From NCBI RefSeq assembly GCF_016651435.1, contig NZ_JAEPRJ010000001.1, forward strand, positions 1,736,001 to 1,800,000: 64,000 nucleotides of DNA. The letters are read 5' to 3'. Source of the DNA: Catonella massiliensis. Its GTDB lineage: Bacteria; Bacillota; Clostridia; Lachnospirales; Lachnospiraceae. Below, in pieces: positions 54,931 through 63,768 of the stretch. Position numbers and translations under genes: made by a program. The notes beneath the pieces are model-generated. The model worked only from the letters and a program-made list of their open reading frames with translations. It was not told where the DNA came from and did not search any database. Numbering within the stretch: the stretch's first letter is position 1; each line of letters opens with the position of its first letter.

Positions 54931-55863
54931 TCAACCTTTAACTGCTCCTATCATTATACCGCTTGCAAAGTACTTTTGTACAAACGGATAAATGAGAAGA
55001 ATAGGTACTGTGGTTATCACTACGGCAGCCATTTTGAGGGAGTCGGAAGTAACTGTACTTGCCCCCTGTACCAGAGCCTGTGCCACACTTGTTATATCCT
55101 TTTGTGATGCTGACATAGCCCTTGCGAGCATCTGCTGAAGCACCGTCTGTACCGGCCATTTCTCGTTGCTTGTCATGTAAAATGCACCTGAAAACCAGTC
55201 ATTCCAATGGTTTACTGCTGTATAGAGGCCTATAACTGCAATTACAGGCTTTGAGAGAGGAAGTATTATCCTTCCATAAATCCCAAAATATCCGCAGCCG
55301 TCAAGCTTTGCAGACTCTTCAAGACTGGCAGGAATTCCTTCAAAATAAGCTCTCATCATAAGCAGGTAGGTCACGCTGACAAGACTTGGTACTACATAAA
55401 CCCAAAAATTGTTAATAAGATGAAGATTTTTGTACTGAACATAGGTAGGAATCATTCCTCCTCCAAAAAGCATGGTAAAGGTAATTAAGATGGTTATAAC
55501 CTTTACTCCCGGAAGGTCTTTTTCCTTGAGTGCAAATGCCGCAAGTGAAGTAACTATGAGGGTTAGAAGTGTTCCTATAACCACTCTTAATATAGTGTAT
55601 TTATAAGCCTTCATAATGCTTCCGTCACTGAATACCTGCTTAAAGTTCTCAAGTGTAAATGCTCTAGGGAAGAAATATACCCCTCCCTTTGCAGCATCAG
55701 CACCGTCATTTAATGAAAGAGCAAGTACATTTATGCAAGGCAAAATAATCACAAGGCAGAGTGCAAGTATTACAAGTATAATAAAGCCCTGTATTATTCT
55801 GTCTCCCAAGCTTTGTTTTATTTTATTCTTCTTTGGTGTAATTATTCTGTCTGTTGCTTCCAT
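54931..55863 (-). CDS. LplC-type sugar ABC permease
   Basis: The 310-residue permease has about six membrane helices and the EAA loop SLEESAKLDGCGYFGIYGRI that docks the ATPase. It belongs to the polysaccharide permease type found beside long lipoproteins and YesMN. It lacks a partner ATPase in this locus, as is usual: such systems borrow an MsmX-type ATPase encoded elsewhere. Start has AGGAG before the ATG. Confidence 0.95.
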   Translation of the reverse strand: MEATDRIITPKKNKIKQSLGDRIIQGFIILVILALCLVIILPCINVLALSLNDGADAAKGGVYFFPRAFTLENFKQVFSDGSIMKAYKYTILRVVIGTLLTLIVTSLAAFALKEKDLPGVKVITILITFTMLFGGGMIPTYVQYKNLHLINNFWVYVVPSLVSVTYLLMMRAYFEGIPASLEESAKLDGCGYFGIYGRIILPLSKPVIAVIGLYTAVNHWNDWFSGAFYMTSNEKWPVQTVLQQMLARAMSASQKDITSVAQALVQGASTVTSDSLKMAAVVITTVPILLIYPFVQKYFASGIMIGAVKG

Positions 55864-55891
55864 AACTATACCTGCTCCTTTTAACTATAAT

Positions 55892-57688
55892 CTAATAGAA
55901 CTGAATTGACTGTGGATCTTCTTTGTGAAGCTCTTCAAGTTTAGCCTTAAACTGGTCATTTCCAGCTGACTGAAGCTGATTTCTAAAAGCTTCGATTATG
56001 GACTTAACCTCAGCGTCATCCTTTGCAAAGAATGCTTGGATTAGAGTTTCCTGATAGTTAAGTAAATCCATCTGTGCCTTTACATCTTCAAGTCCTGTTG
56101 AAGTTAAGTAGGCTGTAGCCTTAAGTCCCGGTACAACCTTGTATTCACGTGGATACTCTTTTGCTATCTCCACACTTCTCTTAAATGCTGAACCGCTTCC
56201 TGAACCCGGTCTTGACTCACCAAAGTTATCAATTGGGTTTACATTGGTAAGCATGAACTCAAAGAAGTAGTTTGCGGTACCACCAAAAGCAGCACCAACA
56301 TTGTTGATAAGCCAGTCTACATCACCCTCATTAAGCTTCTTTGATACTTCCTCAGTAATAACAGGCTTTCCATCCTTTAAGTTATATGATAAGCCTTCTA
56401 CTCCATACTCTGCTAAAAGCTGTCCTTCATAGGTAGATAAGTAATCAAAGAACTTAAAGATTTCTTCAGGATTCTCTGCCTGTGAAGATATAGCCCAGCA
56501 GCCACGCTGTGTCTTGCCTGAAACAACTCCCTTATTATCTCCTGATACATTGTTAAGAGGCCCTAAAGGAACCCAGTCATTTGTCTGGAAAATAATGTTC
56601 TCATAGTTGTGTACATCTGCGATTATAGCAGAGTTGTGGCTCTTGCTTACTTCTTCCGCACGTGTCTGATCCATTGTAAAATACTCAGGATTCATAAGTC
56701 CTTCTTTGATAAGCTTTCTTACATAGTTAATCTTGTCATATACATAGTCTGTCTCCGCCTCATGCTTAATCTTGCCGTCTTTTTTATCTATGTTGTATCC
56801 ACCAAGAGAACCCTTACCGCTTACTCCCCAGTTCAGCTCACCTATATTAAAGGCAAGTGAATCATAAGAGCCGCCCCAGTACTTAGGTCCTAAAGGCCAT
56901 ACATCATTTCCGTTGTCATCCTTAAATCCGCCCTTCTTAATCTTCACAAGAAGGTTGTAGAAATCTTCTGAAGTTCTGATTGAAGTAGGATCGATTCCTA
57001 ACTTGTCTGCAATTGATTTCTGGATATAAGGACCTCCAAGGTAGGCATCCTCAGGGATGTACTGTGCAGAGCGGTCTACTTCTTCAATCTTCATTGGAAG
57101 AAGATAAACTGCATCGCCAAATTCCTCTCTGAATACAATGTTCTTGTAGCTGTCTCTTGGAAGATAGCCTTCTTCATAGTATTTTTTGTAAACCTGAGAA
57201 TCCTTCATCATTGCGGAAACATCAGCAAACATTCCCTCTTTCGCTGCCTTTAAGAGGAGTGGGAACTCCGGTCTTGTGGAGTCATCCAGATAGGAAATGA
57301 TTACGTCAGGAATGGTTCCTGCCGCAAGCTGTGACGCAAGTACCTTAGCATCACTGTCTCCAGGTGTATACTGGATGTTTAACTTGATTCCTGTGCGCTT
57401 TGTGAGTTCCTGCATCACAGGTGTGTTGTTAAAGTCCTTTGGAAGACTGTAGCCGATGTCATCTACATATGCCTGGATGTTGATTGTTCTGTCTGCTATC
57501 CAGGTAGATGGCTTGCCATCTGCTGTTTGCCCGCTGGCTGTAGATGACTTTCCTGTTGATGCAGTACTTGCCTTTCCTGCACTGCTTCCACTCTTTTCAG
57601 AGGAATTACCACAGGCACCGAGCATACTCACCATCATGCTGCCAAGCAGTGCAAGTGAAAGCACCTTTTTGAGATTTTTTGTTTTCAT
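55892..57688 (-). CDS. Extracellular solute-binding lipoprotein (LplA type)
   Basis: The 598-residue lipoprotein has a signal peptide with lipobox LGAC, lipidated Cys26, a Ser/Thr/Gly-rich linker, then a type 1 solute-binding domain of the large LplA kind (NIQAYVDDIGY, VDWLINNVGAAFGGTANYFF). Its ligand should be an oligosaccharide of the alpha-mannoside type cut later by GH38. It lies between the two permease genes, with a gap of 82 bases after LplB and 28 before LplC. Confidence 0.95.
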   Translation of the reverse strand: MKTKNLKKVLSLALLGSMMVSMLGACGNSSEKSGSSAGKASTASTGKSSTASGQTADGKPSTWIADRTINIQAYVDDIGYSLPKDFNNTPVMQELTKRTGIKLNIQYTPGDSDAKVLASQLAAGTIPDVIISYLDDSTRPEFPLLLKAAKEGMFADVSAMMKDSQVYKKYYEEGYLPRDSYKNIVFREEFGDAVYLLPMKIEEVDRSAQYIPEDAYLGGPYIQKSIADKLGIDPTSIRTSEDFYNLLVKIKKGGFKDDNGNDVWPLGPKYWGGSYDSLAFNIGELNWGVSGKGSLGGYNIDKKDGKIKHEAETDYVYDKINYVRKLIKEGLMNPEYFTMDQTRAEEVSKSHNSAIIADVHNYENIIFQTNDWVPLGPLNNVSGDNKGVVSGKTQRGCWAISSQAENPEEIFKFFDYLSTYEGQLLAEYGVEGLSYNLKDGKPVITEEVSKKLNEGDVDWLINNVGAAFGGTANYFFEFMLTNVNPIDNFGESRPGSGSGSAFKRSVEIAKEYPREYKVVPGLKATAYLTSTGLEDVKAQMDLLNYQETLIQAFFAKDDAEVKSIIEAFRNQLQSAGNDQFKAKLEELHKEDPQSIQFY

Positions 57689-57770
57689 AAACTACTACCC
57701 CTTTCTTTTTATGTATGTTTTTATTCCCTGTCATTCCCATTGTTATATAGCAATAATCAGGGAGAATACA

Positions 57771-58706
57771 TTACCAAAGACTGACCTCTGTTAGCTTCTT
57801 ACATATCTTGTTGGTTCCTATCACAAGGACAAGACCTACAAGACCTTGAATAAGTCCTATAGCAGTTGCATATCCAAACTGACCTCCCTGCAAACCTACT
57901 CTAACCACGTAGGTATCGAGTGTGTCCGCAAGCTGCATATTTCCGGGTGTTCTAAGCAGATATATCTGTTCAAAGCCTGATGAGAGAAGACCTCCCACTC
58001 CCATAATGAAAAGGAGACCTATGGTTCCTCTGATTCCCGGAAGCGTTATATGCCACATCCTCTTTAGTTTGCCACAGCCATCCATCTGAGCCGCCTCATA
58101 AAGTGAGGTGTCCACACTGCTTATCGCAGCCAGATAGATAATGGAATCCCAGCCTATGTTCCTCCAAAGGTCCATCGAGAAGAGAATTCCAAGGAAATAC
58201 TTTGCATCCATAAGGAAGAAGGTACTTCCGTCTCCTCCAAGTCCTGCTATAATCTGATTGATTACACCGTTGTTAGGTGCGAGCAATCGCTGAATCATCG
58301 TTACTATGATTACGCTTGAGAGGAAGTGAGGCAAATAAGTAATGGTCTGACTTGCCTTCTTAAACTTCATGTTCTTAAGCTCATTTAAGAGAAGGGCAAG
58401 GATGATGGCAAAAGGAAACTCAAGTATACACTTTATAAAGCCTACAGTCAGAGTATTTTTAATCAGCCTTAAGGCATCATAGCTCTTAAAAAATGATTCA
58501 AAATACCTAAGCCCTACAAAATCGCTTCCCCAGATTCCCTTCTTAAAGGAATATTCCTTAAATGCCAGTACATTGCCTGCCATTGGCACATAACAGATTA
58601 AAATATAATATATTATTGCAGGAAGGAGCATCACATAAAGTGGCCAATAATGAAGGAGCTTGCTTTTCAGGCTCTTTTTGTTTAGCTTTACTGCCTTATT
58701 ATCCAT
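57771..58706 (-). CDS. LplB-type sugar ABC permease
   Basis: The protein has about 311 residues and six membrane segments, with the EAA loop SLYEAAQMDGCGKLKRMWHI. I use the ATG at 58706, with AGGAGG upstream; the GTG at 58721 lies in that ribosome site. It overlaps the phosphatase gene upstream by eight bases, so import and phosphate removal are coupled. Confidence 0.94.
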   Translation of the reverse strand: MDNKAVKLNKKSLKSKLLHYWPLYVMLLPAIIYYILICYVPMAGNVLAFKEYSFKKGIWGSDFVGLRYFESFFKSYDALRLIKNTLTVGFIKCILEFPFAIILALLLNELKNMKFKKASQTITYLPHFLSSVIIVTMIQRLLAPNNGVINQIIAGLGGDGSTFFLMDAKYFLGILFSMDLWRNIGWDSIIYLAAISSVDTSLYEAAQMDGCGKLKRMWHITLPGIRGTIGLLFIMGVGGLLSSGFEQIYLLRTPGNMQLADTLDTYVVRVGLQGGQFGYATAIGLIQGLVGLVLVIGTNKICKKLTEVSLW

Positions 58707-59478
58707 GGTTACCTCCTTCACTTAGATATATTACAGCCTCTGTAGGATAATGGTCGGATAGAAAAACTCCGTCCCTTTCCTCAGCCCATTTTGCAGTGCT
58801 CTTGCAAAATACATCCTTAGTTGCAAATATATAGTCTATCTTTTCTTTTTCTTTACCGTAATCGTGAAATGTAAAGTCAATATCCTTCGTTAAGTCCTGG
58901 TACTTTCCGGATGTGATTATAGACTTCATTTCCTCAGAGTCAGGCTCTGCGTTAAAGTCTCCTGTAATAATCACAGGTATATCAGAGAAGGCTTTTTCTG
59001 CCTCAAGCTTTCTTAGCAGCTGATTAAGTCCCAAGAGTCTTGCTTCGCTTCCTTCGTGGTCAAGGTGAGTGTTAAGAAGCCTGAACATCTTCTTTTCAGC
59101 CATGTCATATAAGACTACTTCTGTAGTAACCCTAGGACAGGTGCTCTGTTTTTTATACCTGCTTGCAGGCACATAAGGGGTTTCCGACATCCAGTAGGTC
59201 TCCATACTAACAAGGTTGAACCTATCCTTCTTAAAGGCTATGCTCTCCTGTTCATCCGTAAAGTCCTCACTTCGTCCACAACCTACTACATAGTAGTCTG
59301 ACAAGGTTTCCTTAATCCAGACCGCAACATGTGGAAGAACTTCCTGAAAGCAGATTATATCAGGCTTTTCAGAGCTTATCTTTTCTACTATCATAGGCTT
59401 TCTGAAAGCGAAATTATTGATTCCATCCTGCTCATAATCACAGCGGATATTAAATGTAACAAGTTTGATACCTTCCAT
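58699..59478 (-). CDS. Endonuclease/exonuclease/phosphatase-family enzyme
   Basis: This enzyme of about 259 residues has the EEP metal-dependent motifs: LVTFNIRCD at the N-terminus, CFQEV, GDFNAEPDSEE and SDHYPTEA near the C-terminus. EEP enzymes act on phosphodiesters or phosphomonoesters in DNA, inositol phosphates or phospholipids. The start MEGIKL at 59478 has GAGG upstream, one base past the metallophosphoesterase stop. Its position between a phosphoesterase and a sugar transporter makes a small-molecule phosphatase more likely than a nuclease. Confidence 0.9.
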   Translation of the reverse strand: MEGIKLVTFNIRCDYEQDGINNFAFRKPMIVEKISSEKPDIICFQEVLPHVAVWIKETLSDYYVVGCGRSEDFTDEQESIAFKKDRFNLVSMETYWMSETPYVPASRYKKQSTCPRVTTEVVLYDMAEKKMFRLLNTHLDHEGSEARLLGLNQLLRKLEAEKAFSDIPVIITGDFNAEPDSEEMKSIITSGKYQDLTKDIDFTFHDYGKEKEKIDYIFATKDVFCKSTAKWAEERDGVFLSDHYPTEAVIYLSEGGNHG

Positions 59479-59479
59479 A

Positions 59480-60412
59480 TTAAGCCTCATCTCTTCTGCA
59501 AAGCGGTTCATAACACCAAGGTTCTTTAATCACTGTGCCATTTTCAAGGTAGACATAGGTTTCAAAGCTCTCTGTATTATTTTCATTTAGTACAAAAAGC
59601 CTTGCTCCCTTCATGTGGTCAGGTGCGCCGTAGGTGCCATAGCCTCCTGCTCTTCCATAACCCAGGGTAATACCGTAGAGATTGCCGTAGTAATCATTAG
59701 CATGGTCATGTCCTACGAAGAGCCCCTTTGTATGTCCTGCCTCAACTAAGGCGTAGAAGAAGCCTGAATTTAATCTCGGTGCCCCACTTCCTTCTCTCTT
59801 TACTCCGTAGCATTTCTCATATTTGAATACTTCCTGATGCTCAGGCACAGCTATATGTTGAAAGGCAAGGGCTGAGAAGTCCTTATGGCTACTTTCAAGC
59901 TCACGAATCTTTGCCTGATACCAGTCAATTTGATTTCTTGTGATGCAGGCATAGCCACCTATCTTTTCACAAGGGAAATAATCACCTGAATCAATGGCAA
60001 ATATAGCCCACTTTGTTTCATTGTTTTTATTCTTGATTTCTATTACGTGATTGCCTACTCCATCAATAGATGCTGCATCATGGCAGGCTACACAGCCTTT
60101 AAGCTTCATGCCGGCTTCTAGGAGTTCCTTCCTGCTATGTCCCCATTCAGAGTCATGGTTACCAAATACAAAGGTCCAAGGACAGTCTCCCTCTGTAAGA
60201 GGAGCAAAGACCTTAGGCAGGAATTCTAGATTATGCTCACCGTATACCATATCTCCAGTAACTATAACAAAGTCAGGCTTTTCATCTCTAAGTGCCTGCC
60301 TTACGAGCTCTACCGTCTTATGGTCTGCCTCATCATCATTGGTAAAATGCAGGTCAGTTAGCTGCATTATCTTTATATTGCCATCTTCATTAAATCTAAG
60401 TTCATGGGCCAT
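59480..60412 (-). CDS. Calcineurin-like metallophosphoesterase
   Basis: The 310-residue enzyme has the five metallophosphoesterase motifs: LTDLHFTND, GDMVYGEHNL, GNHDSEWGHS, an AFQHIAVPEH loop and GHDHANDY. No signal peptide is found, so it is cytoplasmic. Two starts are possible; ATG at 60412 has a better spaced GAGAGG than ATG at 60418. First gene of the transporter part of the locus. Confidence 0.92.
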   Translation of the reverse strand: MAHELRFNEDGNIKIMQLTDLHFTNDDEADHKTVELVRQALRDEKPDFVIVTGDMVYGEHNLEFLPKVFAPLTEGDCPWTFVFGNHDSEWGHSRKELLEAGMKLKGCVACHDAASIDGVGNHVIEIKNKNNETKWAIFAIDSGDYFPCEKIGGYACITRNQIDWYQAKIRELESSHKDFSALAFQHIAVPEHQEVFKYEKCYGVKREGSGAPRLNSGFFYALVEAGHTKGLFVGHDHANDYYGNLYGITLGYGRAGGYGTYGAPDHMKGARLFVLNENNTESFETYVYLENGTVIKEPWCYEPLCRRDEA

Positions 60413-60505
60413 CTGCATACCTCTCTCTTATATTCCTTCTTACCACACACTTTGAGATGTGTGGTACCCTAAGACAGGCTGCCCTGCCTTATATGTATAT
60501 CACAT

Positions 60506-60551
60506 AAAAAATCCACTCAAACTGTATCAGTAACAGTTTAAATGGATTTTT
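60506..60551 (-). terminator. Intrinsic terminator after the DUF4091 gene
   Basis: A long stem AAATCCA/TGGATTT continuing with AAACTGT/ACAGTTT is followed on the minus strand by TTTTTT. It separates the DUF4091 gene from the metallophosphoesterase gene. Confidence 0.8.
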
Positions 60552-60579
60552 ATTTATACACAATGGACTTTTTTAGTAT

Positions 60580-62241
60580 TTAAAGTGGAAAATTTTGATT
60601 TATTGTATCTCTTAAATCTTCTATGTATTTATAGCTTGCAGGATAGTTTTCCATAGACAGCTTCCCACCATAAAGCCTCTCAATCAGGGCTATCACCTCT
60701 GCTCTACCAACCTTTTCTTCATATTTTACAAGAGCTCTATAGTCCTGAAAGCCCTCATTTAGAGCCATCATTCTAAGAGAATCCTCCGGCTTTCCGTCAA
60801 CACCCGGATATACCAGGAAGGCATCTCCTGCCTGAAAGGCACCTCCTGCGTCAGTAACTGCATAAGGGTTGATATGCTCTATGGAATACTGAGAGTTATA
60901 GAAATTATACCCCCAGTGCAGGAAGCCCTTTATATCAAAATAGTAGATAAGGACTCCCATTATCCTGTTTCTGGCTGATGGCATGGACATAAACCTGTTC
61001 GGAACCTTATCACCCTGAGCACAGCAATAGTAAGTCCAAAGCCCCTTGACATTATTCTCTAAGAATGGTTCCAGATGATTATTGCCAGGCACTGGTCTGT
61101 CAACTATTCCTCTTTCCACGAAGCTATACCTTGACACCGCATCAAGGATAGGATAGTCACCTAAAAACGGAGCTATTCTTTTTCTAAGTCTACTGTATTT
61201 TTCTATGCAGTTTTCATCAGGCTCGTCTGAGAGATGAAAGAACACCTTGCCGTTAAGTCCCCATTCATCAAGCTTTTTAGTGAGAGAAGGAAGGTAGGCA
61301 GAAAGGAAGTCCATATACTCTTCACCCTCAGAATCAGTCTCCCAGCCGAATATTTTCTTTAATTCTCCTTCAGTATACGCCATTACCTTAGGTGCGGCAT
61401 TTGCGCCCCACTGGGTAAAAAGGTGGGCCATCTCAAAGTATTCTATGCCACTTTCAAGGCAGATATCAATAAATCTCTTTACCTTATCAAAGATAAAGCT
61501 ATAGGATGAGCCGTTTTTATGAACCTCAACCAACTGCACCGTAGTCCTCTCTCCACCTACCTCGGTATCAAGTGGCGGTGTAAAAGTCGGTACAAGTATG
61601 GTATTCATTCCTGACTTTCCGTAATGTCTTATAAAATTAGCCATTATCTCCCAGTGTCTTTCTGAAAGACTCTCTACCCCGTAGTAATCTGCAAGACAGT
61701 CGCCGTGAAACCACTCAGTATGATAAATGCTAAGCCTTGGAAGCTCCCCTCTTAAAACCTCAAGCTCTATTTCTTTTTTATATTCATTTCCCTCAGTTTT
61801 AATAGTAACGATGAGATTGTTTTTACCGAAGTTAAGCTTGGTTTTATCAGCATTTCTTAGGTCAATGGTAAAATGAAGTGCCTGCCAGTAGCCGCTTGCA
61901 AGCCTTAGCTTCCCTCCTTTAATATCTTTTAGTAAATCAGGGAAAAGCCCTGGAGACTTCCTTAGATATTCTCCCCCATGCCTCTCCTTTCCTGCGTACC
62001 TTACAGGCACAGCCACTACCTCTCTAAGTCTTGTAAATGGTGCAAGTAAGCCGCCTATCTCGATTTCAGCCAGGTCATTGTCGCTCTCATCTGTCGATTT
62101 TATGCCCAGTTGAACACTAAAGACCTCATTTACAAAAAAAGAGGGACATTCGCCCTCTATGCTTTCCACAGGTTCTTCATCGTGAAACACCTTAGCCATA
62201 GAATCCAGCCAGATTAACTTTGTAATTGCTTCCATCCCCAC
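60580..62241 (-). CDS. DUF4091 glycosidase-like protein
   Basis: The 553-residue cytoplasmic protein has an N-terminal beta-sandwich region (residues 1-170) and a barrel-like C-terminal part ending in the DUF4091 signature (YPGVDGKPEDSLRMMALNEG, QDYRAL). Trp/Tyr-rich HLSDEPDENC and YFEMAHLFTQWG resemble acid and substrate-contact segments of sugar-active proteins. It is probably a glycoside hydrolase of the locus. The start is GTG at 62241 with AGGAG; an internal ATG two codons later is the alternative. Confidence 0.85.
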   Translation of the reverse strand: MGMEAITKLIWLDSMAKVFHDEEPVESIEGECPSFFVNEVFSVQLGIKSTDESDNDLAEIEIGGLLAPFTRLREVVAVPVRYAGKERHGGEYLRKSPGLFPDLLKDIKGGKLRLASGYWQALHFTIDLRNADKTKLNFGKNNLIVTIKTEGNEYKKEIELEVLRGELPRLSIYHTEWFHGDCLADYYGVESLSERHWEIMANFIRHYGKSGMNTILVPTFTPPLDTEVGGERTTVQLVEVHKNGSSYSFIFDKVKRFIDICLESGIEYFEMAHLFTQWGANAAPKVMAYTEGELKKIFGWETDSEGEEYMDFLSAYLPSLTKKLDEWGLNGKVFFHLSDEPDENCIEKYSRLRKRIAPFLGDYPILDAVSRYSFVERGIVDRPVPGNNHLEPFLENNVKGLWTYYCCAQGDKVPNRFMSMPSARNRIMGVLIYYFDIKGFLHWGYNFYNSQYSIEHINPYAVTDAGGAFQAGDAFLVYPGVDGKPEDSLRMMALNEGFQDYRALVKYEEKVGRAEVIALIERLYGGKLSMENYPASYKYIEDLRDTINQNFPL

Positions 62242-62308
62242 AATATCTCCTCTACTTGTTCTTAACTTTCAGACTTCTCAAATAAGTCTGCTTATATGAT
62301 ATGATGTG

Positions 62309-62330
62309 GGTGTCAAAAGTATTTGACACC
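62309..62330. repeat. GGTGTCAAA hairpin repeat, copy B
   Basis: Perfect nine-base inverted repeat GGTGTCAAA/TTTGACACC with a four-base loop, upstream of the DUF4091 gene. It matches copy A (54863-54886) and both are followed by similar ACAG-ATTGC sequence. A TACAGCTGTA palindrome lies at 62348-62357. Confidence 0.5.
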
Positions 62331-62383
62331 AATTGATACAGGATTGCTACAGCTGTACTTTGGGCGGTAGAGTTCAAGCAGTT

Positions 62384-63016
62384 CTATTCATAAGACACAA
62401 ATATAGCCTTGCAGTCCACATATTCTCCAAGGAAAATCTGACTGTATTCTTCAAAGCCCTTCTCTCTCATTTTTTCTTTGATCCAGTCTTCGTCTTTTCC
62501 GATTACTTCAAGGATATCTGTCTGAAGATGTCCATCAGTGATTATAGGGAACTTAGGATTTTCTTCTCCATCAAGCACTATAATAATCTTACCGTCTTGC
62601 TCGACTACAGCTCTTTTAACCTTTTTAACTGAATATACATTCTGCGCTCTTAGCTTAAATGCCACATCATGTGCTGATAGTCCTGCTTTCTTGCAATTCT
62701 CAATATCTACCTTACCATTATTTATAATAATAAGTGCTTTCCCGTCTATAATCTGTTTAACTCTAACATTATGCTTTTTTAATAGCCTAAATCCTGTCAC
62801 AAGCAGGAACCAGGCAAGCATAACAAGGAGACACTCAAATATACCTATATTCTTGTTATATATCACACCACCGACAATTCCACCAAGGACATAGTTCTGT
62901 ATCTGGTCACTGGCAGAATTTGGTGCAAGGTTACCCTTACCTGTAAAATTGATAACGGCTATTGCAGATAGAAATCCTATCATAAGCTTAATAAAAACCA
63001 GAACAAAATCATTCAT
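62384..63016 (-). CDS. YetF/DUF421 membrane protein
   Basis: The 210-residue protein has three N-terminal membrane segments (about residues 8-90) and a cytoplasmic alpha/beta domain of the YetF type (IIDGKALIIINNGKVDIENC). YetF-type proteins have been linked to spore germination and general membrane homeostasis, but no firm function is known. It is not obviously part of the glycan operon. Confidence 0.88.
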   Translation of the reverse strand: MNDFVLVFIKLMIGFLSAIAVINFTGKGNLAPNSASDQIQNYVLGGIVGGVIYNKNIGIFECLLVMLAWFLLVTGFRLLKKHNVRVKQIIDGKALIIINNGKVDIENCKKAGLSAHDVAFKLRAQNVYSVKKVKRAVVEQDGKIIIVLDGEENPKFPIITDGHLQTDILEVIGKDEDWIKEKMREKGFEEYSQIFLGEYVDCKAIFVSYE

Positions 63017-63088
63017 TTTCTCATTCTCCTTTTGGGTTAATTTTTACTTCTACATCTTATCACAAAAAATCAATTAATCAAATGGAAA

Positions 63089-63394
63089 TTAAATGTAATG
63101 TTTAATTATTTCAGGATCTTCTAATGCTCCCTCAATAATTCTGCTAAGAATTGATGTGTATCCCTTCCCTAAAGATTTAGCCTTTTTCAAAGCCTTACCT
63201 GACAGTCGTAAGGTCACTATCTGTTTTTGCCTGTCAATTTTCTTTTCCTCAGAAATCTTCTTAAATTTTGACAATTCTTCCTTGGTAAATTCCGGATACT
63301 CATCATCTTTTGAGATTGCAATTTTTTTTGCATTTTCAAGCATCTGTATCTGCTCTGGAGTCGGCTTACTTTTAACATCAATATTTTTAACCAT
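63089..63394 (-). CDS. brnA: BrnA-type antitoxin
   Basis: The 101-residue protein ends in a ribbon-helix-helix segment (KQIVTLRLSGKALKKAKS, then SILSRIIEGAL) that should bind DNA and toxin. The ATG at 63394 has AGGAGG nine bases before; earlier in-frame Met codons lack this. It overlaps the toxin gene by eight bases, in toxin-first order as in known brnTA operons. Confidence 0.85.
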   Translation of the reverse strand: MVKNIDVKSKPTPEQIQMLENAKKIAISKDDEYPEFTKEELSKFKKISEEKKIDRQKQIVTLRLSGKALKKAKSLGKGYTSILSRIIEGALEDPEIIKHYI

Positions 63395-63638
63395 TATAAT
63401 ATGCCTCCTTTTCAATCTTTGTAGCTAATCTTGCCGATATAATTCTAATAGAATCTTCTCTCTCTGTATAAACTACAACAACTATGACAGCTATTCCGTT
63501 TATTTCTCCAATAGTAACATATCTATCTTCAGTCATGGAATGCGACTCATCATATTTTTCAATACGATTATCATCACCAAAAACAAGAGTGGCTGTACTA
63601 AAGTCAATTCCATGCTTAGATATATTTATCTGTTTCAA
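63387..63638 (-). CDS. brnT: BrnT-type toxin (RelE-like ribonuclease)
   Basis: The 83-residue protein has the BrnT core: KHGIDFSTATLVFGDD at the front, then TEDRYVTIGEINGIAV, YTEREDSIRIISARLATKIE and a short tail. BrnT toxins stop growth by cutting mRNA. The frame opens with TTG at 63638 and no in-frame ATG upstream; the start lies within an operator-like repeat, so it may be autoregulated. Confidence 0.87.
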   Translation of the reverse strand: MKQINISKHGIDFSTATLVFGDDNRIEKYDESHSMTEDRYVTIGEINGIAVIVVVVYTEREDSIRIISARLATKIEKEAYYNG

Positions 63639-63731
63639 ATATACTCGATAAAGATGGCAAAATCAACAATCGTTTCGACTATAGTCGATAAAAATTAAAA
63701 TCCAAGCAGCATTTCGACTATAGTCGATAAA
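63633..63731. promoter_or_regulatory. Three operator-like repeats controlling brnTA
   Basis: Two identical TTTCGACTATAGTCGATAAA boxes (63673-63692 and 63712-63731) each contain the perfect palindrome TCGACTATAGTCGA. A third copy with three mismatches lies at 63633-63652, over the brnT start. Spacing is 39-40 bases. They probably bind the BrnA-BrnT complex. Confidence 0.7.
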
Positions 63732-63735
63732 AAAA

Positions 63736-63757
63736 GAGATACCCCTAGAGGTATCTC
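63736..63757 (-). terminator. Intrinsic terminator of the gene at the window end
   Basis: GAGATACC/GGTATCTC stem with six-base loop, followed on the minus strand by TTTTTTT, 11 bases past the stop of the partial gene. Confidence 0.8.
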
Positions 63758-63768
63758 ACATCACATTC

